64,000 bases of DNA from Bacillota bacterium (GTDB lineage Bacteria; Bacillota_I; Bacilli_A; RF39; UBA660). Location: assembly GCA_023460995.1 (NCBI GenBank), contig JAEWOE010000002.1, positions 1 through 64,000 of the forward strand. The letters are read 5' to 3'. Both the position numbers and the translations under genes were made by a program. Shown here piece by piece: positions 42,601 through 50,879 of the stretch. How positions within the stretch are numbered: the stretch's first letter is position 1; every line of letters starts with the position of its first letter. Below the pieces are notes generated by a model, which was not told the origin of the DNA, searched no databases, and saw nothing but the letters and a program-made list of their open reading frames with translations.

Positions 42601-43296
42601 ATGTATATATGTGGAAAGAATGTTGTAAAAGAGTATTTAAACAGTAATGAGATAGTTAAAAAGGCATATCTTATGAAGAATTATAATGATACTGAAATAA
42701 TAAATAAATTAGTGACAAAGACAAATAATATTGAATATGTTGATAAAAGAGAATTAGATAGAATAACAAAAGAAAATCATCAAGGGGTTATTTTATGTGT
42801 TGAAGATTTTAAATATAGCTATCTTGATGATATTTTAAATAAGGATGATAGTTTAATAGTTATATTAGATCATATAGAAGATCCACATAATTTTGGGGCA
42901 ATCATAAGAACTTGCGAAGCAGCAGGTGTTGATGGTATTATAATTCCTAAAAACAGAAGTGTAGACGTGACACCAACTGTAATTAGAACAAGTGTTGGAG
43001 CAAGTAAATATGTTCCTATTGTTCAAATTACAAATATAACTAGTACAATGAATGAACTTAAGAAAAAAGGTTTTTGGTTTGTAGGTACTGATATGGATGG
43101 GACTCCTTATGATGAAATTGATTATAAAGGTAAAACATGTATTGTAATTGGTAGTGAAGGTTTTGGAATGAGTCGCATAGTTAAAGAAAATTGTGATTTT
43201 ATAGCAACTATTCCTATGAATGGTAAAATAAATAGTTTAAATGCCTCTGTAGCAGCTGGTATAGTAATATATGAAGCAGTAAGGGTTAGAAAATAA
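42601..43296 (+). CDS. rlmB: RlmB-type 23S rRNA 2'-O-methyltransferase
   Basis: 231 aa SPOUT methylase. N-terminal substrate domain starts ICGKNVVKEYL. The motifs are LDHIEDPHNFGAIIRTCEAAGV, CIVIGSEGFGMSR and SLNASVAAGIVIYE. In the mrnC-rlmB-sigH order of Firmicutes this is RlmB (methylates G2251 in E. coli numbering). ATG 42601 follows AGGTGAA; GTG 42592 is discarded. Confidence 0.92.
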   Translation: MYICGKNVVKEYLNSNEIVKKAYLMKNYNDTEIINKLVTKTNNIEYVDKRELDRITKENHQGVILCVEDFKYSYLDDILNKDDSLIVILDHIEDPHNFGAIIRTCEAAGVDGIIIPKNRSVDVTPTVIRTSVGASKYVPIVQITNITSTMNELKKKGFWFVGTDMDGTPYDEIDYKGKTCIVIGSEGFGMSRIVKENCDFIATIPMNGKINSLNASVAAGIVIYEAVRVRK

Positions 43297-43297
43297 T

Positions 43298-43912
43298 TTG
43301 AACTATAAAGAGGTTAATGATTATGAATTAGTATCTTATATTAGAGATAATAATGAAGATGCTAGTGAAATACTTTATGATAAATATAAACCATTAATAG
43401 AAAAAAATGCTAGAAGATTGTTAAAATATTGTAAGTATAATGGATTAGAAATAAATGATCTTATTCAAGAAGGAATGTTAGGTTTATCAAAAGCTATTGA
43501 ATCTTTTTCAGATAGTAAGGAAGCTTCCTTTTATACATACGCAAAAACATGTATTGAAAGAAGACAATTAACAGCTATTATAGCGAGTCAAAGGCAAAAA
43601 CATAAACTATTAAATGAATCAATATCGTTTGAAGCCTACGATGATGATACAACTAATATAAATACTGTTGATGCAATGTTAGTTGACAATAGTTATAATC
43701 CAGAAATACTTATGTATGATTACGAAAACAGTACAGAATTTGTAGATAAAGTTAGTAAGATTTTAACAAATTTTGAAATGCAAGTATTTGAACTTAAAAT
43801 AAGTGGTTTTACTTATATTGAAATATCAGAAATACTTGATAAGGGCAAAAAGCAAATTGATAATGCTATTCAAAGAATTAAGTATAAAATAAAAGATGCT
43901 TTAAATAAATAG
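43298..43912 (+). CDS. sigH: Sigma factor of the SigH family
   Basis: 204 aa. Region 2 is NDLIQEGMLGLSKAIESF followed by ASFYTYAKTCIERRQLTAIIASQRQKH, very like B. subtilis SigH. Region 4 ends the protein (LTNFEMQVFELKISGFTYIEISEIL). SigH directs early sporulation and competence genes in relatives. It begins with TTG, two bases after rlmB; the ribosome binding site is poor (AGGG 14 bases away), so coupling to rlmB may be needed. There is no nearby alternative start. Confidence 0.88.
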   Translation: MNYKEVNDYELVSYIRDNNEDASEILYDKYKPLIEKNARRLLKYCKYNGLEINDLIQEGMLGLSKAIESFSDSKEASFYTYAKTCIERRQLTAIIASQRQKHKLLNESISFEAYDDDTTNINTVDAMLVDNSYNPEILMYDYENSTEFVDKVSKILTNFEMQVFELKISGFTYIEISEILDKGKKQIDNAIQRIKYKIKDALNK

Positions 43913-43920
43913 GTGGTAGT

Positions 43921-45444
43921 ATGGGAGAAAAAGGAAGTTTAAAAAATTTATATAAAAGTTTTAGATTCTTTTTAGCTAATATTGAAAAAAAGAAGAAAAA
44001 AGAAATATTAGAAAAAAAGAAAAATAAAACAAGCATAAAGCTAAAAGATAAATTTAAGCTTTCTTTTTTTATTGTTATAACATCAATATTTGGCTTTCTA
44101 GTTTCTTTTCTTACATCTCCTAAGAAAGAAATAACAATGGTAGAGGAAGTAAAGGATGAAAATGATCTAATAAAAGTTAAACGATTTGCTATTGAGGTAG
44201 TTAATATAATTCAGAATACAAAGAGTATTACTACTATAAATAATTGTAAAGTCGAAATAACAAAAACTTTAGAGAAAGTAAGTAAAGCAGGGTTAGTTGG
44301 TATAACAGTAAGTGCTGTAAAATGGGATTTAGAAAAAGCTGATTTAAAAGCAGACAAAAAAATTGAAATAATTAAAGAAAATAGTTTAAAAGAAGAAGAA
44401 AAAAAAGTTATAGATATTAAAAAAATAGAAAAATTAAATAGTGAATTAAAAGAAACAAGAGAACAAGTAGACCAAATAAAAATAAAATTGCCGGATGTTA
44501 TTTTAAAAAATGAATTAGAAGATATAAAAGAGGTAATAATAAAATTAGAAAAAAAACTAAAAAGTGATGAGTTTGATAATGAAGATTTAAAAAAGTTAGA
44601 TCAGTTCTTATTATTATATAATACTGAAGAATTAAGAATTCTTAAGGTCAAAGTTGATGAAAAATTAAATAGAGTAATTAAAGAAACTTTTAAACAAGAT
44701 AGTATTACTTCTAATAATATAGTAATAGATGCTTTAGAAATAGAAAAAAAGAATCACTTATCAGAAGAGAATATAAGACAAACTAAAAAAGAAAAAGAAC
44801 TTGAAAAAAAAGCAGTATTAAAAGAGAAAAAGGAAGAACTTAAAGAGAAAAAAAACTTTTTTAATATTGAAAAGAAAGTTGAACAACTTGATAATGATTT
44901 AATTGCTGATTTAAAAACAACAACATCAATTGTTAATAAACAAATTATAGCTATGGAATATAAAGCTAATGAAATATTAAAAATTCGTCATAACAAACCT
45001 TTGTTTTTTATTAAAATAAGGCATAGTGTTTCTAATGCGCTTAGACTTTGTGCGGGCATTTCTCCATTTTTCTTCTTTAGAAACAAAGTTGTAGGTGGAT
45101 TTACGTCTTCTATTTTATTAAATAATTCTATTAGAAGTATGCGCAGAAGTTTAACTGATGATAGGAGATCAATATCCTATATTAAAACTAACGGATTAGA
45201 ATTATTAATAAAAGAACATAGTGAGATTGAACGAAGAACAAAAGATATGTTTAATGATTCTTATAAGCAGTTAAATGTTTTTAAATCAGATTTTATTAAA
45301 AAATATGGTTTATATATCAATGGTAACATAGAGTTAACAAATATGATGAGAGAAATTTATAGCATTGAAGAATATATAGTTAATAAACAAGAGGAATTTA
45401 AAAAAGAGAATGAACATATCAAAATAAAAATGAAAAAATTTTAG
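43921..45444 (+). CDS. Large coiled-coil protein with one membrane span
   Basis: 507 aa. A very basic start is followed by one span (~48-66). Residues ~75-330 are mostly Lys/Glu helices with heptad character and probably form long coiled coils outside or along the membrane. A more hydrophobic patch (~375-400, CAGISPFFFFRN) may re-enter the membrane, and the end is helical again. GGTGGTAGT lies before the ATG, 8 bases after sigH. It stands where other Firmicutes have rpmG and secE. Function unknown. Confidence 0.6.
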   Translation: MGEKGSLKNLYKSFRFFLANIEKKKKKEILEKKKNKTSIKLKDKFKLSFFIVITSIFGFLVSFLTSPKKEITMVEEVKDENDLIKVKRFAIEVVNIIQNTKSITTINNCKVEITKTLEKVSKAGLVGITVSAVKWDLEKADLKADKKIEIIKENSLKEEEKKVIDIKKIEKLNSELKETREQVDQIKIKLPDVILKNELEDIKEVIIKLEKKLKSDEFDNEDLKKLDQFLLLYNTEELRILKVKVDEKLNRVIKETFKQDSITSNNIVIDALEIEKKNHLSEENIRQTKKEKELEKKAVLKEKKEELKEKKNFFNIEKKVEQLDNDLIADLKTTTSIVNKQIIAMEYKANEILKIRHNKPLFFIKIRHSVSNALRLCAGISPFFFFRNKVVGGFTSSILLNNSIRSMRRSLTDDRRSISYIKTNGLELLIKEHSEIERRTKDMFNDSYKQLNVFKSDFIKKYGLYINGNIELTNMMREIYSIEEYIVNKQEEFKKENEHIKIKMKKF

Positions 45445-45445
45445 T

Positions 45446-45477
45446 AAGAACAGTGTTTTATTATCACTGTTCTTTTG
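45446..45477 (+). terminator. Terminator after the coiled-coil protein
   Basis: AGAACAGTG/CACTGTTCT stem, nine-base loop, TTTT. Confidence 0.8.
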
Positions 45478-45621
45478 TTTTATTAATTAATATATAGTAA
45501 GGAATAATAAAAGCAATAAAAACGCACATAATATTGTTATCATAGAAATTTTAATAGGAGAGCTATGATTTTTAAAATGGCCTTAATAATGGCTTTAATA
45601 ATAAGAAAGTGAGATGGAAAA

Positions 45622-46680
45622 GTGAAGAGAGATGGGTTTACATTAATTGAACTTCTAGCGGTAATTTTAATACTTGGTATAATAGCGCTTATTGCTATAC
45701 CAGTAGTTAATAATATAATTAAAGAAGCTAAAAGAGGAGCTTTTCAAACAACTGCTACAAATATAACTGATGCAGTAGAAGGTGCGTGCTCTTTACAACA
45801 ATTACAAGATCAGACTATAACAAATACTTATAGTATTGTGGATGGTGTAATAACTCCATCTATTAATGTTAAAGGTAAATTACCAAAAAGTGGTACTATT
45901 ATTGTAGACAATGATTGTAATGTATCATTTAACAACTTAACGGATGGTAATTTTACAGCTAGTAAAGATGCTAATTCTGATGATATAACAGTAGTAGATG
46001 GGGAAATTACAATTGCTCCAGTTTATACAAAATATGATAATGGGACTGTTATATATTTTAACCCAGTAACTGGTACTACATGTAATAGTGGAGATGCAGT
46101 TAGTACAACAGGAACAAAGACAGGATGTATGAAGTGGTATGCATTTAATGATAGTACAAGTGATGATTCGGTTAAACTGTTGCTTGATCATAATACAACA
46201 GCAGTAGTAGCTTGGAATTCGGCCGCTACTAATACTGCAATTGGTGAAGTTCAAACGACATTAACAAGTGATACCAGTACTTGGTTATCTACACTAAATG
46301 CAAGATTAATAGCTGCTAATGAAATAGCTGATATTACCAATAATACAGGGTGGGATAGTACAAATGCAGGAAGTGATTCTTTCTATTTTGATTCTAACAC
46401 TTCTACTGAAAGTGCTACATGCAAACTTGGTGATACTACTGGATGTAATTTTGGCTGGTTATATAATATGACAAGTACTAGTTGCGCAGACTATGGATGT
46501 TCTAGTAATGCAGATGGGCTTATGACAGGTAATGGTTACTGGACAAGTAGTAAGTCAGCTAGTAACACTATAGCAGCATGGCATGTTAATTATGATGGTG
46601 GACTTTTTGCATATGATGTTGATTTTAGTACATATTATGGTGTACGTCCTATAATAAATGTTTTAAAGACAAGTCTTTAA
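45622..46680 (+). CDS. Type IV pilin-like secreted protein with DUF6273/C-type-lectin-like C-terminus
   Basis: 352 aa. The N-terminus is a textbook class III prepilin signal: KRDGFTLIELLAVILILGIIALIAIP with cleavage after Gly5 and Glu at mature position 5. The pilin helix continues to ~60. The C-terminal ~150 residues are rich in Thr, Ser and Asn, with Cys pairs, and end GYWTSS...AWHVNYDGG...YYGVRPIINV, a pattern of DUF6273 or C-type-lectin-like folds. It starts with GTG. No prepilin peptidase or pilus ATPase is present in the window, so assembly genes must lie elsewhere. Its neighbour sigH controls pilus-like competence genes in some relatives. Confidence 0.75.
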   Translation: MKRDGFTLIELLAVILILGIIALIAIPVVNNIIKEAKRGAFQTTATNITDAVEGACSLQQLQDQTITNTYSIVDGVITPSINVKGKLPKSGTIIVDNDCNVSFNNLTDGNFTASKDANSDDITVVDGEITIAPVYTKYDNGTVIYFNPVTGTTCNSGDAVSTTGTKTGCMKWYAFNDSTSDDSVKLLLDHNTTAVVAWNSAATNTAIGEVQTTLTSDTSTWLSTLNARLIAANEIADITNNTGWDSTNAGSDSFYFDSNTSTESATCKLGDTTGCNFGWLYNMTSTSCADYGCSSNADGLMTGNGYWTSSKSASNTIAAWHVNYDGGLFAYDVDFSTYYGVRPIINVLKTSL

Positions 46681-46723
46681 AAAAATATCTAGTATAGATT
46701 TAGTATTAAATGCATAAGTTTTA

Positions 46724-46762
46724 TTAAGCAATGTAATGGTCATATTACATTGCTTAATTTTG
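46724..46762 (+). terminator. Terminator of the pilin gene
   Basis: Perfect 14-base stem (TTAAGCAATGTAAT and complement), six-base loop, TTTTG. Confidence 0.9.
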
Positions 46763-46852
46763 TATAAAAACATGTTTAATTGGTAATTATAGAAATGACA
46801 TCTATTTACTAAATAAAATTAAATAAATCAGTTTGAAAAATGTTTAATTTTA

Positions 46853-46881
46853 TTGACAATATAGGACTAGTGTGCTATTAT
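46853..46881 (+). promoter_or_regulatory. Promoter of secE-nusG
   Basis: Perfect TTGACA, 17-base spacer and TATTAT with TG extension (TGCTATTAT). Confidence 0.85.
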
Positions 46882-46946
46882 TTATTTAGACACACAAAGG
46901 TGTTTTTATTTTGGGAAAACACAAATCTAAAAAAGTAGGTGATTGA

Positions 46947-47126
46947 ATGAAAAAAATAGCAAGATTTTTCATTAGTGTCAAAGAAGAAATGAAAAAAGTT
47001 AAGTGGCCAACTAAAAAAGAAATGGTCAAATATAGTTCAGCTGCATTATCTTTTATAATCATACTTGCGTTATTCTTTACTTTAACTGACCTTGCGATAT
47101 CTGGTTTAAAGGTTTTAGTAGGTTAG
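46947..47126 (+). CDS. secE: SecE preprotein translocase subunit
   Basis: 59 aa. KKIARFFISVKEEMKKVKWPTKKE is the conserved amphipathic start of SecE (the VxWP motif), followed by one membrane span (~35-55). It stabilises SecY in the translocon. It is 4 bases upstream of nusG, as is usual. The upstream ribosome binding site is AGGTGATT. The rpmG gene that commonly precedes secE was not found. Confidence 0.92.
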   Translation: MKKIARFFISVKEEMKKVKWPTKKEMVKYSSAALSFIIILALFFTLTDLAISGLKVLVG

Positions 47127-47130
47127 TATT

Positions 47131-47667
47131 ATGAATAAAGAATGGTATGTTGTTAATACTTACTCAGGTCATGAAAATAAAGTAAAAGAAAAACTAGAGA
47201 TGAGAGCAAACAGTATGGGACTTGAAGATTTTATCTTCAGAGTAGTTGTTCCAGAACAAAAAGAAATAGAAGTTAACAAGGATGGACAAAAAAAAGAAAA
47301 AACAAAGAAAATGTTTCCGGGTTACATTTTAGTTGAAATGATAATGACAGATGAAGCATGGTTTGTTGTTCGTAATACACCAGGTGTTACAGGCTTTATT
47401 GGTTCATCTGGAAAAGGTGCTAAGCCTTTCCCACTTACACCATCAGAAGTAGATAAAATTTTATCTAGTATGGGTATGAGTAGAATTGATTTAACTAATG
47501 GACTTGTCATTGATGATATGGTTAAAGTTATAAACGGACCATTTTCAAATATGTTCGGTAAAATTAAGAATATTGATTCAGAAAATGCAAAAGTTGAAGT
47601 TACTCTAGATTTATTTGGTCAAGAAACAATGGTTGAACTTGGCTTGAATGAAATAGAAAAAGTATAG
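47131..47667 (+). CDS. nusG: Transcription elongation/termination factor NusG
   Basis: 178 aa. The NGN domain begins EWYVVNTYSGHENKVKE and includes MFPGYILVEM and VRNTPGVTGFIG. The KOW domain is VKVINGPFSNMFGKIKNID. It binds RNA polymerase and links it to pausing and ribosome coupling. It is in the secE-nusG-rplK order. Confidence 0.96.
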   Translation: MNKEWYVVNTYSGHENKVKEKLEMRANSMGLEDFIFRVVVPEQKEIEVNKDGQKKEKTKKMFPGYILVEMIMTDEAWFVVRNTPGVTGFIGSSGKGAKPFPLTPSEVDKILSSMGMSRIDLTNGLVIDDMVKVINGPFSNMFGKIKNIDSENAKVEVTLDLFGQETMVELGLNEIEKV

Positions 47668-47734
47668 TTGTTATTTACAATTAAATAATTTTATGATATT
47701 ATTATAGGGCTATATTGTTTTATATTAATATAGA

Positions 47735-47800
47735 TATGTGGGAGGCAAAGCTCTTTCTTATAAATAAAGCGGAGAGAAAAAGCTATTTGAACCACACATG
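47735..47800 (+). promoter_or_regulatory. L1-type binding leader before rplK
   Basis: TGTGGGAGGC on the left and AGCTATTTGAACCACACA on the right enclose an arm; these are the conserved parts of L1-binding mRNA sites that copy the 23S rRNA site. It suggests autogenous control of rplK-rplA by L1. Confidence 0.6.
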
Positions 47801-47831
47801 AAAAGCGAAATAATTATAGGAGGTGTTTTTC

Positions 47832-48260
47832 GTGGCAAAAAAGAATATTACAAAAAAAATTAAGTTACAAATCCCTGCTGGAAAAGCAACACCAGCTCCA
47901 CCAGTTGGTACTGTTTTAGGTCCTGCAGGAGTTAACTTACAAGAATTCTGCACAAAATATAACGATGCAACAAGAGAAAAAATGGGAGATATATTACCAG
48001 TTGAAATTTCTATTTATGATGATAGAAGCTTTGATTTCGTAATTAAAACTCCACCAGCAGCATTCTTAATAAAGAAATTTGCTGGCGTTAAAAGTGGTTC
48101 TACAAAAGGACGTAACTTTGTCGTTGGAAAATTAACAAACGCACAAGTAAAAGAAATAGCCGAAATTAAATTACCAGACTTAAATTGCTATACTGTAGGC
48201 GAAGCTATTAAGATCGTTGAAGGTACTGCACTTAATATGGGTATTGAAATAGTAGACTAA
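47832..48260 (+). CDS. rplK: Ribosomal protein L11
   Basis: 142 aa, standard length, GTG start after AGGAGGTG (the upstream in-frame GTG 47823 overlaps that site). LQIPAGKATPAPPVGTVLGPAGVN and FVIKTPPAAFLIKKFAGVKSGS are diagnostic. L11 forms the GTPase-associated stalk base. Confidence 0.96.
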   Translation: MAKKNITKKIKLQIPAGKATPAPPVGTVLGPAGVNLQEFCTKYNDATREKMGDILPVEISIYDDRSFDFVIKTPPAAFLIKKFAGVKSGSTKGRNFVVGKLTNAQVKEIAEIKLPDLNCYTVGEAIKIVEGTALNMGIEIVD

Positions 48261-48289
48261 TAAGTTAATATACTTGCATAGGGAATTCC

Positions 48290-48326
48290 CTAGTGGAAGG
48301 ATAAAATAATCCGCTTGACCACATGA
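48290..48326 (+). promoter_or_regulatory. Second L1-type site before rplA
   Basis: AGTGGAAGGAT...ATCCGCTTGACCACATGAGG resembles the L1 target. It lies in the rplK-rplA gap and ends at the rplA ribosome binding site, so L1 binding would block translation. Just upstream is the palindrome TAGGGAATTCCCTA. Confidence 0.6.
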
Positions 48327-48338
48327 GGAGGTAAAAAA

Positions 48339-49034
48339 ATGAAAAAAGGAAAAAAATACGTTGAAGTAAGTAAATTAGTTGATAGAACTAAGTTATATAC
48401 TAAAGCAGAAGCTGTAAAATTAGTTAAGGATACAAATCCTGCTAAATTTGATGCTTCAGTTGAATTAGTTTTACGTCTTAATTTAGACACAAAAAAAGCT
48501 GATCAACAATTAAGAGGTGCTACAGTACTACCAAATGGTACTGGTAAAACTAAAAAAGTATTAGTACTTGCAAAAGGTGATGCTGCAAAAGCTGCTGTTG
48601 AAGCAGGAGCAGATTATGTTGGAGATATGGATTTAATAACAAAAATCGAAAAAGAAAATTGGTTCGATTTTGATCTTATGATTGCAACTCCAGATATGAT
48701 GCCTATTTTAGGTAAATTAGGTAAAGTTTTAGGACCAAAAGGTTTAATGCCAAATCCAAAAACTGGAACTGTTACTTTAGATACTGCAAAAGCAGTTACT
48801 GATGTTAAAAAAGGACGTGTTGAATACCGTACTGATAGTTATGGTAACGTTGCTGTTATCATTGGTAAAGTATCATTCACTGAAGAACAATTACTTCAAA
48901 ACTTAGAATCTTTTGTTTCATTAATTTTAAAATCTAAGCCAACAGCTGTTAAGGGTGAATATGTTAAAAACATTTCAATCGCTTCAACAATGGGGCCTGG
49001 TATTAAAATTGATTCAAAAACTTTTGACAAATAA
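48339..49034 (+). CDS. rplA: Ribosomal protein L1
   Basis: 231 aa, standard length. Signature: FDASVELVLRLNLDTKKADQ, IATPDMMPILGKLGKVLGPKGLMPNPKTGT, and KGRVEYRTD. It binds the L1 stalk of the 50S subunit and probably represses its own mRNA through the sites upstream. GAGGAGG precedes the ATG. Confidence 0.96.
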   Translation: MKKGKKYVEVSKLVDRTKLYTKAEAVKLVKDTNPAKFDASVELVLRLNLDTKKADQQLRGATVLPNGTGKTKKVLVLAKGDAAKAAVEAGADYVGDMDLITKIEKENWFDFDLMIATPDMMPILGKLGKVLGPKGLMPNPKTGTVTLDTAKAVTDVKKGRVEYRTDSYGNVAVIIGKVSFTEEQLLQNLESFVSLILKSKPTAVKGEYVKNISIASTMGPGIKIDSKTFDK

Positions 49035-49052
49035 AACTAGTTATGATATAAT
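49024..49052 (+). promoter_or_regulatory. Promoter of rplJ-rplL inside the end of rplA
   Basis: TTGACA (inside the last codons of rplA), 17-base spacer, TATAAT with TG extension (TGATATAAT). Confidence 0.88.
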
Positions 49053-49058
49053 CGTTTC

Positions 49059-49200
49059 AGTTCGAAATTAATAGGTACCGTAGACAGTAGGAGCTTTATG
49101 CTTAATTATTCCTACCGAGGGAGATTATAAAAGTCTTTTTCGGCCCTTACTGTGTACTCCATAGTAGGGGCTTTTGATTACGGTATTACACATGTATAGA
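49059..49200 (+). ncRNA. Ribosomal protein L10 leader
   Basis: About 140 bases between the promoter and rplJ. It contains a stable region and a hairpin GCCCTTACT...AGTAGGGGC with TTTT (49142-49176), resembling the L10 leader seen before rplJL in Firmicutes, where L10-L12 binding represses. Assigned from position and structure. Confidence 0.55.
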
Positions 49201-49211
49201 GGAGGTGTAAT

Positions 49212-49703
49212 ATGGCAAACGTAAAAATACTAGAACGTAAACAAACAACAATAGATGAAATTACTGACAAAGTAAAAAGTGCAAATTCAGTTGTATTTTT
49301 CGAATATCGTGGACTAACAGTTTGCGAAATGACTGAACTAAGAAGAAACTTACGTAATAGTGGCTCAGATGTTAAAGTTTACAAGAATACTTTAGCAAAA
49401 AGAGCATTAGACTCATTAAATTATGATATGCAAGGTGAATTAAACGGACCAAAAGCTATGGCTTATGGTACTGATGTAATCGCACCAATCAAAACGTTAA
49501 GTGACTTCGCTAAGAGTCACCCAGCTTTAGAATTAAAAATAGGTATCGTAGATGGAAAAGTAGCAGATACAAAAGAACTTTCTGTACTAGCTTCAATACC
49601 ATCAAGAGATCAATTATTAACAATGTTCGCAGCTGGATTATTAGAACATGTTAAAAATGTTGCAATATGTTTAGACTTACATAGTCAAAACATGGAAGGC
49701 TAA
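49212..49703 (+). CDS. rplJ: Ribosomal protein L10
   Basis: 163 aa. SVVFFEYRGLTVCEMTELRRNLRNSG is typical of L10, followed by VKVYKNTLAKRAL. The C-terminal helix carries L7/L12 dimers. GGAGGTGTAAT precedes the ATG. It is followed by rplL after 53 bases. Confidence 0.95.
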   Translation: MANVKILERKQTTIDEITDKVKSANSVVFFEYRGLTVCEMTELRRNLRNSGSDVKVYKNTLAKRALDSLNYDMQGELNGPKAMAYGTDVIAPIKTLSDFAKSHPALELKIGIVDGKVADTKELSVLASIPSRDQLLTMFAAGLLEHVKNVAICLDLHSQNMEG

Positions 49704-49756
49704 TTATTAGCTTGAAATTTTAAAATAAATTTAAAAAATATAAGGAGGAAATTAAA

Positions 49757-50122
49757 ATGGCAAAATTAAGTACAAAAGAAATTATCGATTCAATCAGCGA
49801 AATGACAATATTAGAAGTTAAAGATTTAGTAGACGCAATGAAGGAAGCATTCGGAGTTGATCCAAGTGCTGTAGCTGTAGCTGCTGCTCCTGCTGCTGCT
49901 GTAGAAGAAGGACCAAGTACAGTTAATGTAGTATTAGCTAGTGCTGGTGTTAACAAAATCGCTGTTATTAAATTAGTAAGAGATATTACTGGTTTAGGAT
50001 TAAAAGAAGCTAAAGATTTAGCTGATAATGGTGGAAATGTTAAAGAAGGCGTTTCAACTGATGAAGCTGCTGAATTAAAAGCTAAATTCGAAGAAGCTGG
50101 CGCTACAATCGAATTAAAATAG
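49757..50122 (+). CDS. rplL: Ribosomal protein L7/L12
   Basis: 121 aa. N-terminal dimerisation domain (to ~33), Ala/Pro-rich hinge (VAAAPAAAVEEG), and C-terminal factor-binding domain with KIAVIKLVRDITGLGLKEAKDLAD. GGAGGAAA before the ATG. It recruits translation GTPases. Confidence 0.96.
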   Translation: MAKLSTKEIIDSISEMTILEVKDLVDAMKEAFGVDPSAVAVAAAPAAAVEEGPSTVNVVLASAGVNKIAVIKLVRDITGLGLKEAKDLADNGGNVKEGVSTDEAAELKAKFEEAGATIELK

Positions 50123-50140
50123 TTAAAAAAATAAGTGTTT

Positions 50141-50172
50141 AAGCCTATACTGAATTTGGTATGGGCTTTAGC
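50141..50172 (+). terminator. Partial terminator after rplL
   Basis: AAGCCTATAC/GTATGGGCTT stem (one G-T pair), no T-run. It probably reduces read-through from rplL into the methylase and rpoBC. Confidence 0.5.
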
Positions 50173-50195
50173 CGTTTATAAAAGGAGAGTGAATT

Positions 50196-50777
50196 ATGAG
50201 TCATTATTTTACTAACAATGTGGATTTAAAACATAACGTTGAAACAAAAAGAGTAATAATAAAGACAAGCGAGTTCACTTTTTTTACTGATAATGGAGTT
50301 TTTTCAAAGAAAGGACTAGATTTTGGAACACGCTCTCTTTTAGAGAGTCTTCCAAATGACATCCAAGGTGATATTTTAGATTTTGGATGTGGTTATGGAC
50401 CAATAGGAATTTATCTTAAGAAAAACTATGATTGTGATGTTGATATGATAGATATAAATGATCGCAGTCTATCTTTAGCACGTAAGAATGCTTTAGAAAA
50501 TAACGTAGATGTAAATATATTTAATAGCGATATTTATAGCAATGTTACTAAGAAATATAATTATATAATTACCAATCCGCCCATTAGAGTTGGTAAACAG
50601 ATACTCTATAAAATTCTCTTTGATGCTAAAGAACACTTATTAGATGGTGGTCAATTATGGCTAGTCATTAATAAAGATCAAGGAGCTAAATCACTTATTA
50701 GAGATTTAGAAAAAAGTTATAAAACAAAATTAGTTAACAAAAATAAGGGTTTTTTCATTATTTCCGCGGAAAAATAA
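50196..50777 (+). CDS. RsmC-like class I SAM methyltransferase
   Basis: 193 aa. DILDFGCGYGPIGI (motif I, SAM site, ~61-74) and ITNPPIRVGK (motif IV, NPP) match the RsmC/YbxB family of rRNA guanine-N2 methylases. The N-terminal second domain of E. coli RsmC is missing, as in B. subtilis YbxB. It is located between rplL and rpoB as YbxB is. Confidence 0.88.
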   Translation: MSHYFTNNVDLKHNVETKRVIIKTSEFTFFTDNGVFSKKGLDFGTRSLLESLPNDIQGDILDFGCGYGPIGIYLKKNYDCDVDMIDINDRSLSLARKNALENNVDVNIFNSDIYSNVTKKYNYIITNPPIRVGKQILYKILFDAKEHLLDGGQLWLVINKDQGAKSLIRDLEKSYKTKLVNKNKGFFIISAEK

Positions 50778-50806
50778 TTGACTATTTATCATATTTTTGT
50801 TAAAAT
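50778..50806 (+). promoter_or_regulatory. Promoter of rpoBC
   Basis: TTGACT, 17-base spacer, TAAAAT with TG extension. A hairpin GCATGTAC/GTACATGC (50819-50846) lies in the leader before rpoB. Confidence 0.75.
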
Positions 50807-50879
50807 TATATATTGGCGGCATGTACTTTTTTGCGCGCGTACATGCAAAAACAAAATTTAGTTTATAGGGGTGAAATAA

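Noticed and set aside
45574..45601. Imperfect tandem repeat (ATGGCcTTAATA) before the pilin
   Set aside because: Only two copies in A+T-rich DNA; no evidence of function.
45622..46680. Diversity-generating retroelement target in the pilin C-terminus
   Set aside because: No reverse transcriptase, template repeat or accessory gene is present in the window; only the fold resemblance remains.
46910..46946. Eleven-codon TTG frame (MGKHKSKKVGD) before secE as an L33 remnant or leader peptide
   Set aside because: It lacks the zinc-finger Cys of L33 and is too short to support either call.
48277..48292. GGGAATTCCC palindrome between rplK and rplA as an operator
   Set aside because: It is short, sits beside the L1 site and may simply be part of the leader fold.
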